Shown: in pieces, positions 1 to 8,649 of the stretch
Position numbering within the stretch: position 1 is the stretch's first letter
How the letters are laid out: each line of letters begins with the position of its first letter
DNA from: an uncultured Eggerthellaceae bacterium
Lineage (GTDB): Bacteria; Actinomycetota; Coriobacteriia; Coriobacteriales; Eggerthellaceae
Assembly (NCBI GenBank): GCA_949840905.1
Contig: CATKXW010000014.1
Span: 1 to 56,500 of the forward strand
Direction: 5' to 3'
Length of the DNA stretch: 56,500 nucleotides
Translations under genes and position numbers: made by a program
Notes under the pieces: model-generated
The model's database searches: none
What the model was told of the DNA's origin: nothing
What the model saw: only the letters and a program-made list of their open reading frames with translations

Positions 1-2072
1 AACGTCTTCCACACGCGCCAGTAGCTTGGATCGCTCGGGTCCTTGGAGGTGTCGGGCACCATGAACTGCATGTAGGCAGCCCCTGTGGCGGAGTCGGTCA
101 GGGTGCGCCTCGCAGAAGCGCTGTTGGCGGCGAACCAATTCTGGAGGTTCGCCGAAGGACCAGTGCAGTACGTGGCTATGACATCGCGCTCTGCCGGCAG
201 CCCAAGGAACTCAGGGGAGTTCGCACCCACAGCCGCGCTCGGGAAATCGAATCCTGCGGGCAGGATGCGCAGAGCGGATAGGTCGTAGAACATGTGGCTG
301 ACGTTCGTCGCGGATGCGGGGATGGGACTGATGGATGCGGGAAGAGAGGTCAGCGCCCAGCAACGCTCGAAAGCCGAGGCGAGCGACACCCCGCCCGGCA
401 GCGCGAAACCTTCCGGCAGCGACTCGAGCTTCACGCATCCTTCGAAGACGCTCTCGCAATCGGCACCTGCGACGCCCGACCCATCAGCCCCGGCGAGCGT
501 GAAGCCGTTGGGAAGCGAGGTCAGGTTCACGCAGGATTCGAACATGCCGGAAGCGTTCTTCACGGATGCAGGAAGCACGAAGCTCTCAGGAACGGACGTT
601 ATAGCGGAGCTTCTGAGCAGATGCCGCACATCGGTGCAACCATCGGGGATGAAGGCGGCCGAGAGGTCGGTGAGCTGGGTCATCGAACAGAACCAATACG
701 CCATCGAATCGGTTCTGACCGTATCTTCCATCGCGACGGCGGTCACGAGATTCCTCACGCCATACCAGGGAACATGGGCCTCATCAGCATAGGCACCCGA
801 GATGATGCTGCCCTCTTTGCAGCGGATGTGAAGGGTCGATCCCACCAGTTCCCAGCGAGCGGAGGCTTCGTCTCCATCCAGCGTCGGGAGGTCACCGGAG
901 AAGGCGATGGTGGAACCACCCGTCAAAGGCATGACCGACGAGAGGATAACGGGGGTCTGGTCGGAGGATGCCGCAGCAGGCTCGCTCTCGCGCACAGCCG
1001 CCACATTATCGTCGACTTGTTCGGAATAGCGAGCCGAGAAGAGCGCGAACAGAGCTCTCAAGGGTGCAGCAGAGGCCTCGTCGGGCGCAAGCTCAGTATC
1101 CTCGGTGACCCCGTTCTCACCAGCAACGGCCTCATCGAGGCCACTCCAATCAACAGACGAGCTCAGAGGAGCATCGATGGCCCGGGTCATCTCGGCATCT
1201 TCCACGACGACCGCGATGGGCTCGTCCTGGGCATTTCGTATCTCAGCATCCCTAGAGAAAAGAAAGGCTGCACCGTCCGCATCGACGGAGAGCGAATCCA
1301 CTGAGGAGCAATGCGAGAGAACCCCAGGATCCACTTCCGCGCCGGAAGCGATACGGACGGTGCCCGTTCTGCCCTCGGGAATGAGCAGAAGGCTGAATGG
1401 ATCGGCCCCATAGAGGCAGCCGTCAAAAGAGGAGTAGATATCGCTCTCAGGCGATACGAAGACCGCTTCGATCTTCTCGGCTCCGAACAACGCTTCGGGG
1501 TCGATCGTATCCACATGAGAGGAAAAGGCAACAAGACGCGCCTTGACGCCCGAAAGCGCACCTGCGGCGATCGAGGTCACAGGGTAGACGGCACCCTCGC
1601 GCTCAAGAGCGCTCGGCACAAGAAGGAAGCCTTCCTCGGTCAGCTCAGCGTTAGCGGCGTTCAGAAGGGAGAATGCTCCCGCATCCTCATCGAAGCCGTA
1701 AACGCAGCCATCCGCCACGAAGGTGGTGCGAAGGGTAGGAACAGCCTCTTCTTCCTTTCCCACCAACTCCATAGTAGCCGTTGCGATAGTGGTCACCGAG
1801 AAGTTCGCCAGGGCATCAGCAGGAAGAATATAGGTGCGGTTTTTGGCGAGCACGCTCGTCAAAGGAGCGGTCGCTTCAGATCCGCCTTCGGCAGGAGGGT
1901 TCGCTTCGCCCCCAAGGCCACCTTCCGTCGCATCCGACGCGACAAAGCTCGCTCCTTCCCCTTCATCGGCGAAGGCGAAGGCGGAGCTAGGCAGTACAAG
2001 AGCGCAGGCGATCAGCAAAAAGGCCAGCAACAACAAAGGCGTGCGCATGCGCGCAGCAACAGATGACCGCAT
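1..2072 (-). CDS. Secreted surface protein A, 3' end outside window
   Basis: The reading frame is open from an ATG at 2072 to the left edge (690 codons), so the C-terminus is not seen. The start follows a strong AGGAG site and gives a signal peptide: basic N-terminus, hydrophobic core and a cleavage-like SSAFAFA. Residues about 70-290 form a domain shared with the proteins starting at 30686 and 54509 (short marks GCVYGF, SIAAGALSG, LLIPEGR, GAEVDP). The stretch from about residue 440 carries three to four leucine-rich-type units of the form MF-x-x-C-x-x-L-x-SLP-x-x-F, like BspA/DUF285 surface proteins. Extracellular adhesin-like function is inferred; no enzyme motif is visible. Expression is probably controlled by the structured leader upstream. 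Confidence 0.85.
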   Translation of the reverse strand, partial: MRSSVAARMRTPLLLLAFLLIACALVLPSSAFAFADEGEGASFVASDATEGGLGGEANPPAEGGSEATAPLTSVLAKNRTYILPADALANFSVTTIATATMELVGKEEEAVPTLRTTFVADGCVYGFDEDAGAFSLLNAANAELTEEGFLLVPSALEREGAVYPVTSIAAGALSGVKARLVAFSSHVDTIDPEALFGAEKIEAVFVSPESDIYSSFDGCLYGADPFSLLLIPEGRTGTVRIASGAEVDPGVLSHCSSVDSLSVDADGAAFLFSRDAEIRNAQDEPIAVVVEDAEMTRAIDAPLSSSVDWSGLDEAVAGENGVTEDTELAPDEASAAPLRALFALFSARYSEQVDDNVAAVRESEPAAASSDQTPVILSSVMPLTGGSTIAFSGDLPTLDGDEASARWELVGSTLHIRCKEGSIISGAYADEAHVPWYGVRNLVTAVAMEDTVRTDSMAYWFCSMTQLTDLSAAFIPDGCTDVRHLLRSSAITSVPESFVLPASVKNASGMFESCVNLTSLPNGFTLAGADGSGVAGADCESVFEGCVKLESLPEGFALPGGVSLASAFERCWALTSLPASISPIPASATNVSHMFYDLSALRILPAGFDFPSAAVGANSPEFLGLPAERDVIATYCTGPSANLQNWFAANSASARRTLTDSATGAAYMQFMVPDTSKDPSDPSYWRVWKT

Positions 2073-2340
2073 AGCGATCAGCTCCTTCCGGTGTGTGTTC
2101 TCGTCACACCATGGAGGAAGCCCTGCTATCTATTCACGATCGTTTCCCGACGACTTGCGTGAGGAGGGCATCCACCACAGTCGCCAAACTGGGAGATCAC
2201 ATAGATTCGATATACCGCGAACCAGATATCTCGAAAGGCAGATGCCCTCTTCATCTCTGGTTTACGGCATTACGAAGCAGATTCGACCGCGCATATTCGA
2301 TTCTATGCAAACCTCTTTACAAGAGATTTCCCAATTTGGC
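2073..2340 (-). promoter_or_regulatory. Structured 5' leader RNA, copy A (candidate riboswitch-like element)
   Basis: This is the untranslated leader of surface gene A. Read on the minus strand it contains helix a (2340-2329 with 2194-2183, 12 pairs including one G-U), helix c (2262-2256 with 2226-2220, 7 pairs), an invariant loop GAGGGCATCTGCCTTTC whose GAGGGCATC (2249-2241) is complementary to GATGCCCTC at 2172-2164, and a terminal hairpin 2121-2081 that pairs the Shine-Dalgarno sequence. Helices a and c change sequence in copies B and C but stay paired. The loop-to-downstream pairing crosses helix a, which makes a pseudoknot. The ligand or signal is unknown and I cannot match it to a named riboswitch family. 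Confidence 0.75.
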
Positions 2341-2347
2341 TGACTGG

Positions 2348-2376
2348 AATATAGCAGACGCCCGACCAGCCTTCAA
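2348..2376 (-). promoter_or_regulatory. Promoter of surface gene A
   Basis: On the minus strand a -35 box TTGAAG (2376-2371) and a -10 box TATATT (2353-2348) are separated by 17 bp. The same hexamers and spacing occur at 30992-30964 and 54195-54223. The predicted start falls about at 2341, directly before GCCAAA, the 5' strand of leader helix a. From 2377 to 2627 I see no gene. Confidence 0.7.
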
Positions 2377-2627
2377 ACCGAACCGATGAAGTTGCTTGCT
2401 CTCATCTCAAGAAATACCTGTTCAGAAATATTAAATGAAGTTGTGTAGATTCGATTCACCGGCCGACCACCCCCCGCCCACGCCCGCACAAACGACGGCA
2501 GAAGGATCGCTCAGCAAGCCGAAAGCTCGCCTTCGAGCGATCGCGAACCGCTGGATGCTCACGAAGCCGGTGTGCACGAACGGGATAGCTCTCATCATCA
2601 AGACCGGAGAGCAGAAAGCCGGTTCGA

Positions 2628-2942
2628 TCACAGCACAGTGCCGTAGACCTGTCCCCAGGCGTGACCGGTGATAGCGGAGTTGAGCTGGTCGCAGAGAGCT
2701 GCGCGCGTGTAGGTGCCGGGCGGCAGAAGGCTCACGATGCGAAGCAGGTCCTCGGGAAGGTCGGCGGCTTCGGCGGCGATCACGGCATCGAGGCGGCGCA
2801 CGGTGGGTATCTCCTCTAGCTTGCCTGCTAGCACCAGAGCTTCCAGCATGCCGGGCGTTAACGCTTCCTCTGCGGGGCCGAACAGGCCGTCCACCACATC
2901 TTGCAGCGCTCCGTAATGCTCGCTCCGCTCACGGTTGCTCAT
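2628..2942 (-). CDS. Small conserved-looking protein of unknown function
   Basis: This gene encodes 104 residues, acidic and predicted helical, with no signal peptide or membrane segment. I do not recognise a family. The start is preceded by a purine-rich AAGGGAAGG. It begins 33 bp after the stop of the methyltransferase-like gene on the same strand, so the two are probably co-transcribed with lysA. The C-terminal half (PEDLLRIVSLLPPGTYTRA) might form a helix-turn-helix, but this is a guess. Confidence 0.6.
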   Translation of the reverse strand: MSNRERSEHYGALQDVVDGLFGPAEEALTPGMLEALVLAGKLEEIPTVRRLDAVIAAEAADLPEDLLRIVSLLPPGTYTRAALCDQLNSAITGHAWGQVYGTVL

Positions 2943-2975
2943 AGCGCACCTTCCCTTTAGAAACAGCCACGCGCC

Positions 2976-3857
2976 TCACGCGACCACGTCGGTGCCAAGG
3001 GTGGCAGCCACCAGCGCACCAGCGTAGGCAGGCGTGGCATCGCCAGCAGCGCGCAAGAACTGGGCACCGGCAGCACGCAAGGCGGCAGCGCAGTCCACCA
3101 TGGCATCGGGGTTCCCATAGCAGCCAGCATCCTCGTCTACCACCAACTGGGCGAGCACCGGCAGCGGCGTAGGGCCTTCCCCGGCCGCCCGCAGCCGCGC
3201 GACCAGATCGCACGCGGCCTCGATGGGCGCCGTGGTGGAAAAGCCCACCACCTGGGCACCGTACTCCTCCATCACGGCCGCCGCCTCTTCCAGCGTCTCC
3301 ACTGGTCCGTTGCCAGCACCGGCCAGCGTGCCGTCATCGCGCACTGCCACGCTCGCGAACACCGGCACATCGCTCACCTTCCGCACGCCCATGAGGGCGC
3401 ATTTCAGGTCGGTACAGGTAGTGAACTCGTTGAGGAAGAATGCGTCGAGCTCGCTGCGGGCGAACAGCTGGGCTGCGCGCGCATACTGGTCGCGATGCTC
3501 CACCAGCGACGCCTTAGAGGAGGGATCGAGCGGCAGTCCGCACGGCCCCACCTCTACTAATATATGTTGCGGCCTCAACGCCGCCACCGTGGCCAGCGCC
3601 ACCTGAGCCAGCTCCTCGGCGCGATCCTCCATGCGCCCATGGGCCAGCCGCGCAGGGGTGAGCGCCGCGGTACCGGTCACGATGCACTGCGCCCCGGCCA
3701 AAGCCTCCAGCTCGTAAGCCTTCTCAAGGGTGTCCGGTTCGAACAGCATGGTGAACTCCATGTCGCGCTGGGTGTCCACCCCGAATCGTTCGAGCACCGC
3801 CTGCACCGGCGAGCTGAGCACCAGCATATCCTTATGGAAGCGCAACCCTATGTCCAT
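2976..3857 (-). CDS. Homocysteine S-methyltransferase-like protein lacking zinc ligands
   Basis: The 293-residue product follows the fold pattern of the homocysteine-binding TIM barrel of MetH and BhmT. The start at 3857 is chosen because AGGAGG lies 8-10 nt upstream; an ATG at 3896 has no such site. Family members bind zinc through a Cys in a GxNC motif and a Cys pair in GGCCG. Here the aligned positions read GFSTTAP and RAAGDATP, so all three ligands appear to be missing. It may be a non-catalytic relative or use another chemistry. It lies between lysA and a small unknown gene, which suggests amino-acid metabolism without proving it. Confidence 0.75.
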   Translation of the reverse strand: MDIGLRFHKDMLVLSSPVQAVLERFGVDTQRDMEFTMLFEPDTLEKAYELEALAGAQCIVTGTAALTPARLAHGRMEDRAEELAQVALATVAALRPQHILVEVGPCGLPLDPSSKASLVEHRDQYARAAQLFARSELDAFFLNEFTTCTDLKCALMGVRKVSDVPVFASVAVRDDGTLAGAGNGPVETLEEAAAVMEEYGAQVVGFSTTAPIEAACDLVARLRAAGEGPTPLPVLAQLVVDEDAGCYGNPDAMVDCAAALRAAGAQFLRAAGDATPAYAGALVAATLGTDVVA

Positions 3858-3939
3858 AGAACCCTCTCCTCCTGGCCTGATGCCCAAGATCGCCACGGAG
3901 ACTTACTGCCGAGCAGCCAAGGCCCCGCGCCGTCGAAGC

Positions 3940-5295
3940 TCACATATCGCGGCTGTACAGGTCTTCGTAGGTCTCGCGACGCGTGGTCACGCGAGCCTCG
4001 CCGTCCTTCACGAACACCACGGCCGGCCGCGGCTGGCCGTTGTAGTTGCTCGCCATGGTGGCGTTGTACGCGCCGGTGGCGAACACGCACACGATGTCGT
4101 CCACGGCGGCCACCTGCAGTGGCATGTCGATCACCACCGCGTCGCCGCTCTCACAGTGCTTGCCGCACAGCGTGACGATCTCGGTGCGAGGCTGTCCCGC
4201 CTTGTTCGCGATGGTGGGCTCGTATTCCGCATGGTAGAGCGCCGTACGGATGTTGTCGGACATGCCGCCGTCGATGGCGACGTACTTGCGGATGCCCGGC
4301 AGTGTCTTCATGTTGCCCACCCGGTACAGCGTCACGCCGGCATTGGCGGTCAGGCTGCGGCCCGGCTCCACCAGAAGCCGCGGCAGCGGAAGGTCGTGCT
4401 CAGCGCAGCACCTCTTCACGGCCGCGGTGATCGTTTCCGCGAAATCGTCGACGGAAGAGGGCTCGTCCTCAGCAGTGTAGGCGATGCCCAGGCCACCGCC
4501 CATGTCGAGCTCCTCGATGGCGTAGCCGTACTCGTCGCGCACGCGCGCCATGAACGCCACCATCACCTCGACCGCCTCTGCAAAGGAATGCAAGGCGAAT
4601 ATCTGGCTGCCGATATGGCAGTGCAGCCCGACCAGGCGCACGTTGTCCGTGTTGATGGCCTCTTCCAGGCACGTGAACGCGAAATCCTCGCGCATGGTGA
4701 ACCCGAACTTGGAGTCTTCGCATCCAGTGCGGATGTATTCGTGGGTATCAGCCTCTACGCCGGGCGTGATGCGCAGGTAGATGTTCTGCGTAGTGCCGTG
4801 CTCCTTCGCGATAGCAGCCACCCGGCGCAGCTCGGTGCGACTGTCCACCACGATGCGGCCCACCCCGGCCGAGATGGCCTCGTTCAGCTCGTCGAACGTC
4901 TTGTTGTTCCCGTGAACGAACACGCGCTGCATAGGAAAATCGACCATGCGCGCGCACGCCAGCTCGCCGCCGCCCGACACGTCCAGGCACAGCCCCTCGC
5001 GCTCGGCCAGGCGCACCACTTCCTTGTTGAGGAACGACTTGCTCGCATAGATGATGTCGGAGTCGGGATAGCGCTCGCGGAAGGCGCGGCGATACTCCTG
5101 CATGCGGAACGTGAGGTCAGCCTCATCGAACACGTAAAGCGGCGTGCCCTGTTGCTGCGCGAGCTCCACCATGTCGACCCCGCCTATATGAAGGTGGTCA
5201 TCTTCCACAGCGGCGGTCTTCGGCAGCACCGCCCCCAAGTCCATGGTAGTGCGCTGATCGGCACGCTTCGAGGTATCAGAAGCAGGAAGCGACAC
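3940..5295 (-). CDS. lysA: Diaminopimelate decarboxylase
   Basis: This PLP enzyme converts meso-diaminopimelate to lysine in the cytoplasm, the last step of lysine synthesis. The 451-residue product shows the PLP lysine in YASKSFLN (about residue 85), the HCHIGSQ motif, the glycine-rich GGGLGI loop, EPGRS, and the C-terminal CESGD motif with the active-site Cys (about residue 380). I place the start at a GTG (5295) because AAAGGA lies 8 nt upstream; the longer frame to 5535 would cross the divergent promoter region and a neighbouring gene. It is first in a three-gene operon and divergent from the MoaE-like gene. Confidence 0.93.
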   Translation of the reverse strand: MSLPASDTSKRADQRTTMDLGAVLPKTAAVEDDHLHIGGVDMVELAQQQGTPLYVFDEADLTFRMQEYRRAFRERYPDSDIIYASKSFLNKEVVRLAEREGLCLDVSGGGELACARMVDFPMQRVFVHGNNKTFDELNEAISAGVGRIVVDSRTELRRVAAIAKEHGTTQNIYLRITPGVEADTHEYIRTGCEDSKFGFTMREDFAFTCLEEAINTDNVRLVGLHCHIGSQIFALHSFAEAVEVMVAFMARVRDEYGYAIEELDMGGGLGIAYTAEDEPSSVDDFAETITAAVKRCCAEHDLPLPRLLVEPGRSLTANAGVTLYRVGNMKTLPGIRKYVAIDGGMSDNIRTALYHAEYEPTIANKAGQPRTEIVTLCGKHCESGDAVVIDMPLQVAAVDDIVCVFATGAYNATMASNYNGQPRPAVVFVKDGEARVTTRRETYEDLYSRDM

Positions 5296-5392
5296 GGGTC
5301 GTCCTTTCTCGCGTGGGATGGTCCAGGGAATGTTCCGTACTATACTACCAATATATAAGAGCAACGACATGCAACGGGAAGGCGGATGCGAT

Positions 5393-5824
5393 ATGCCCAT
5401 CATGGTTTGCGGAACAGAATGCATGACCACCACCGAAGAGCCGAGCATCGACGCATGGCTGGCCGAGGCGAAAGCGAGCGAGAACGCCGGGGAATGCGGC
5501 ATGTTCCTCACCCACAACGGCGTGGTGCGCTGCACGGCGAAGGCTCAAGTGCGCGAAGGAGCGGAAGGGCTGGCGCCGGTGGAGGCCGTGAAGTTCTCCT
5601 ACGATGCGGAGGGACTGAAGGCCGCCGTGGCCGAAGCGCTCACCTGGGACGGCGTGTATTACGTGCGCGTCTGGCTGAACGAGGGCACCATGGAGGTGGG
5701 CGATTCGCTCATGTACGTGCTCATCGGTGCCGACATCCGCCCGCACTGCATCGACGCGCTGCAAGACCTGGTGGGCAAGATCAAGAACGAACTGGTCACC
5801 GAAGAGGAAGTCTACGCCGCTTAA
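5393..5824 (+). CDS. MoaE-like molybdopterin synthase large-subunit relative
   Basis: MoaE is the catalytic subunit of molybdopterin synthase and converts precursor Z to molybdopterin with MoaD. The 143-residue product resembles it in length and in the order of elements: an N-terminal helix, GVVR, a central VWLNEGTMEVGDSLMYVLIGA strand region, and a C-terminal helix with IKNE. The first C-terminal lysine of MoaE has a counterpart, but the usual second lysine (WKKE type) reads TEEEVYA. The start at 5393 uses GGAAGG upstream. No moaD or other cofactor genes are nearby, so activity is uncertain. Confidence 0.6.
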   Translation: MPIMVCGTECMTTTEEPSIDAWLAEAKASENAGECGMFLTHNGVVRCTAKAQVREGAEGLAPVEAVKFSYDAEGLKAAVAEALTWDGVYYVRVWLNEGTMEVGDSLMYVLIGADIRPHCIDALQDLVGKIKNELVTEEEVYAA

Positions 5825-5828
5825 CTGC

Positions 5829-5857
5829 TTGAACGAAGGCGGAGATTTTGCTAGAAT
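5829..5857 (+). promoter_or_regulatory. Promoter of tRNA-Phe
   Basis: A -35 box TTGAAC (5829-5834) and a -10 box TAGAAT (5852-5857) are separated by 17 bp and sit about 33 bp upstream of the tRNA. Confidence 0.65.
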
Positions 5858-5890
5858 AACGATTCGCACCTGACAGAGGTGCGCTTTTGT

Positions 5891-5966
5891 GGTCGGGTAG
5901 CTCAGTTGGTAGAGCAGCGGACTGAAAATCCGCGTGCCGAGGGTTCAAGTCCCCCTCCGACCACCA
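5891..5966 (+). tRNA. tRNA-Phe (GAA)
   Basis: The 76-nt sequence folds as a cloverleaf. The 7-bp acceptor stem (GGTCGGG with TCCGACC) has one G-U pair. The anticodon stem GCGGA/TCCGC holds the loop CTGAAAA with anticodon GAA. The T loop is TTCAAGT and CCA is encoded. One A-C mismatch lies in the T stem. It has its own promoter and a strong terminator. Confidence 0.95.
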
Positions 5967-5977
5967 TGAGCTTCGGA

Positions 5978-6004
5978 AGACCCCCTGAACAGGGGGTCTT
6001 TTTT
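5978..6004 (+). terminator. Rho-independent terminator after tRNA-Phe
   Basis: A 9-bp perfect stem AGACCCCCT / AGGGGGTCT with a GAAC loop is followed by a run of T. Confidence 0.93.
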
Positions 6005-6111
6005 CTGATAGAGCCAAGCGTCTAAAAACTATCTGACATCTCCAAATCAAAGCGACCTGAAACGCACAGAACAATACGAGGAGCGCACGCCTACCGCTCG
6101 TCGCTCGATGA

Positions 6112-6498
6112 GATCAACTGCTTCACTTCAAGGCAGAAATCCGATCGTCTCTTCAGCATCGCGATCATCGCATCGAGAAGGCTGCCATCCCTCATGCGGA
6201 ACCGCGTCCTCAAGCCAATCCCTTCCGCATCCAGTGTCTTCATTTCGAGGTCAACGCGTCCGAGATCGTCAACAAGAACCACAACCCTGTCATCGTCGAC
6301 GGCGTGAGCTACGGCCTCGATACCGTCATGAAGACCATGCACGTCGAGAATGCCGTAGCCACCACCGCCTTGAACGCCCTGCCTTTCGGCACCTATCGGC
6401 TTCGCGAATCGGTAGCGCTTGGCGAAATGCCGATAATCGGCGCAAACGCTTTGACTGTGTCCAGTAGTGAATCAGATGTCATATCTTCATACATGTAA
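6112..6498 (+). pseudogene. Possible remnant of a SpaA/Cna-B-like surface protein
   Basis: The frame is open from 6112 to a stop at 6498 but has no convincing start or ribosome site. The second half reads as surface-protein sequence: HNPVIVDGVSYG, then ALNALPFGTYRLRES. The latter resembles the L-P-x-GTY-x-L-x-E signature of prealbumin-fold SpaA pilin domains. It stops abruptly after about 30 more residues. A reverse-strand frame at 6091-6342 covers the same DNA and is less convincing. I read this as decayed coding DNA next to the restriction-modification pair. Confidence 0.35.
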
Positions 6499-6504
6499 AG
6501 CGCT

Positions 6505-7542
6505 TTAACCGGTCATAACAGCATATCCATAAGAGGCACCTGGCTCGCCAAGCAGGTCCGTTATCCAGGTTGGCTCCATTATCATCAACGATTTATCCAC
6601 TTCGCACGAGAAGATGCGCTCGTTGTAGCGACGAATCAAGGCGGCGATTTGCGTTTTTATCTCTTCTGCTGAAAAGCGCCCAAGTTCTTCGATATTCAAC
6701 CCTACAAAAGCCTCGATGCTTTGAGCTTCCACCTTACCGTCTAATCCTTCAGTGTTGAATAGCTCCTTTGTGAATTCTAGCTTCTCATAAGGCACTAATA
6801 CGATAGGTCGATATCCCTCTCGTATGTTCTCCCTTGCCCTTGGTATGAGTTTCACAGAAGGAGAAAGCGTCACATGGAATGCAGTATTGCCTAATTCGAA
6901 ATCACCTTGCCGGTTCGTTTGCATATCGGCTGCATTTGCCTTGTCACGCCCAACCTCGAGTTCTGGAAATCGAATCTCAAGCTTAGCTCCAACAAGATGC
7001 TGAGCAACTATTCCCGTCGGCTGATCCGGCCTTAGTCGCGCCTCAGCTAATATATCTTCCACTATCCTCTGTACAGGTTTTGCGATATCTATATCAACGC
7101 GCATTTTTTGTTTCGCAAAGTAGTCTGCTTGTATTCGCGCAACGAAATACCGTTGAAGCGTGTTCGCAATGGCGATTAGCTCTTGATCTTCAGGCTCTGC
7201 TTCATCGAAAAGCTTATTGAGCCTCTCGGCCAGTTCCAACGCTAAAACCAGAGAACCCCTTGAGGTCCTGCCGCCTTCAGAAGTGAACTCTTGATCGACT
7301 CCATTCTCCTTCAACACCCGCGAAATGAGCGTTCTGCTCAACCCACGAACCTGGCTTTGGTTCTTTGACTTGACGACATCTTCAGTGAGTGGAAAGTTCG
7401 TCTTCATCAGCTCTGCTACTGCGATGCCTACGGTCATAACATTCGTGTTGATGTTGCCGTTCTTGGATCTATGTCCTTCATACCAATTCGAGGCTTCTTC
7501 CAGAACCGCTTCCGGTGCTTGATATCCTGCGATCTTCAGCAT
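6505..7542 (-). CDS. Probable type II restriction endonuclease, DUF4928-like
   Basis: The 345-residue protein starts directly after the methyltransferase stop codon on the same strand, the usual layout of a restriction-modification pair. The central stretch ADMQTNRQGDFELGNTAFHV resembles a PD-(D/E)xK-type nuclease core and, from memory, DUF4928 proteins found beside cytosine methylases. The sequence cut is unknown. The base composition is richer in AT than the flanking genes, which fits horizontal acquisition. The endonuclease assignment rests mainly on gene context. Confidence 0.65.
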   Translation of the reverse strand: MLKIAGYQAPEAVLEEASNWYEGHRSKNGNINTNVMTVGIAVAELMKTNFPLTEDVVKSKNQSQVRGLSRTLISRVLKENGVDQEFTSEGGRTSRGSLVLALELAERLNKLFDEAEPEDQELIAIANTLQRYFVARIQADYFAKQKMRVDIDIAKPVQRIVEDILAEARLRPDQPTGIVAQHLVGAKLEIRFPELEVGRDKANAADMQTNRQGDFELGNTAFHVTLSPSVKLIPRARENIREGYRPIVLVPYEKLEFTKELFNTEGLDGKVEAQSIEAFVGLNIEELGRFSAEEIKTQIAALIRRYNERIFSCEVDKSLMIMEPTWITDLLGEPGASYGYAVMTG

Positions 7543-8649
7543 CTAACCTTCATTCTTCTCTAAGGCTGGTATTACAGCGGTTTTCATCAACCATTCAACT
7601 ACGGGCACAGCGACAGCGTCACCAAATGCATACTGAACCTGCGATTCCCGAAATCCATCAAATGCAAAATCATCAACGCCTTGCAGCTTTGCGTACTCGT
7701 TTCCCGTCATCCACCGAATATGAACCTTCCCTTCGCCCAAAAAGAGCACGGCCTGTTTCGATGAACCCCCTCGTGCCGTTCTGAGGCAGCCTGCAATATC
7801 GTCTTCGCGAATCTCCCACACCGGTCTTCCGTTGCGCGTTCTTCGATAAGCCGTTCTCGCCACGGCTTCTCCCTTTTTCAGTCTTTCGAACCGCAATGCT
7901 TGAGCCTGGCTTAAGGAAGCCACGAAAGAATCGACCCTCTCTTGACTCCACCAACGAGAATCATGCAGATCAATACTGTCCGTAAGGTCAGTAAATCCCT
8001 TAGATAACAGTTTTGGAATCGATCGAACAGGTGTTAGATGCGTTTTCAGCGAGTTGTCTGAATGGATCCATGCGAGCCTATCCGGTCGAATAGAGGTATC
8101 GATATTGCCTCCGTCAATCGGGTCCATTAGTCCGACCACGAACATCCTGGGTCTTGATTGGGGCAACCATCTTCTTGCATTCAGTTCGAATGCATCTATA
8201 GAGTATCCAAGCTCATTGAATTTTTCTATGACAAGCCTGAAATCGTTTCCAGAGTTCGAAGAGGCAAGTCCACAGACATTTTCAAGCACAACAGCATTCG
8301 GTTTCCGCTTTCCAAGTTTCTCAAGCACTCCAGTAAAGCCGAAAAATGCGCTCGATTGTCGCCCTTCTATGAGACCACCACGTTTACCAGCCAAAGACAC
8401 ATCTGTGCACGGGCTAGAGGCCCATGCTATATCAGCATCAGGAACATTCTTGATATCTATGTCGAACACATCAGAGTTGCATATATCTGCGCTGCCCCAC
8501 TGCGCACGATAAAGAGCGCATTTCGTTTCGTCTATATCATTCGCCCATACGACATCAATGCCGGCTTCATTCATGCCGGCTCGAGCAAGTCCTATTCCTG
8601 CAAAGAACTCTAATGCCCTGTATGTCTTATCGTCTTTCTCTGTCAGCAC
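7543..8649 (-). CDS. DNA cytosine-5 methyltransferase
   Basis: This enzyme methylates C5 of cytosine in a specific DNA sequence and would protect host DNA from the neighbouring nuclease. The 368-residue product has motif I (FFAGIGLARAG), motif IV with the catalytic Cys (SSPCTDVSLAG, about residue 80), motif VI (ENVCG), and motif VIII (QSRPRMFVVG). The start is a GTG at 8649 with a weak ribosome site. The endonuclease gene follows with no spacer. Confidence 0.92.
   Translation of the reverse strand: MLTEKDDKTYRALEFFAGIGLARAGMNEAGIDVVWANDIDETKCALYRAQWGSADICNSDVFDIDIKNVPDADIAWASSPCTDVSLAGKRGGLIEGRQSSAFFGFTGVLEKLGKRKPNAVVLENVCGLASSNSGNDFRLVIEKFNELGYSIDAFELNARRWLPQSRPRMFVVGLMDPIDGGNIDTSIRPDRLAWIHSDNSLKTHLTPVRSIPKLLSKGFTDLTDSIDLHDSRWWSQERVDSFVASLSQAQALRFERLKKGEAVARTAYRRTRNGRPVWEIREDDIAGCLRTARGGSSKQAVLFLGEGKVHIRWMTGNEYAKLQGVDDFAFDGFRESQVQYAFGDAVAVPVVEWLMKTAVIPALEKNEG

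Noticed and set aside
2431-2631. Minus-strand open frame overlapping the stop of the small unknown gene
   Set aside because: There is no ribosome site beyond the overlapping GTG and no recognisable sequence, and it ends in the promoter region of surface gene A.
3730-5358. 542-codon plus-strand open frame opposite lysA
   Set aside because: lysA on the minus strand has all expected motifs; the opposite frame is rich in His, Arg and Ala as expected for an antisense shadow.
6091-6342. 83-codon minus-strand frame
   Set aside because: It overlaps the plus-strand remnant that shows surface-protein motifs, and I saw no ribosome site or family match.
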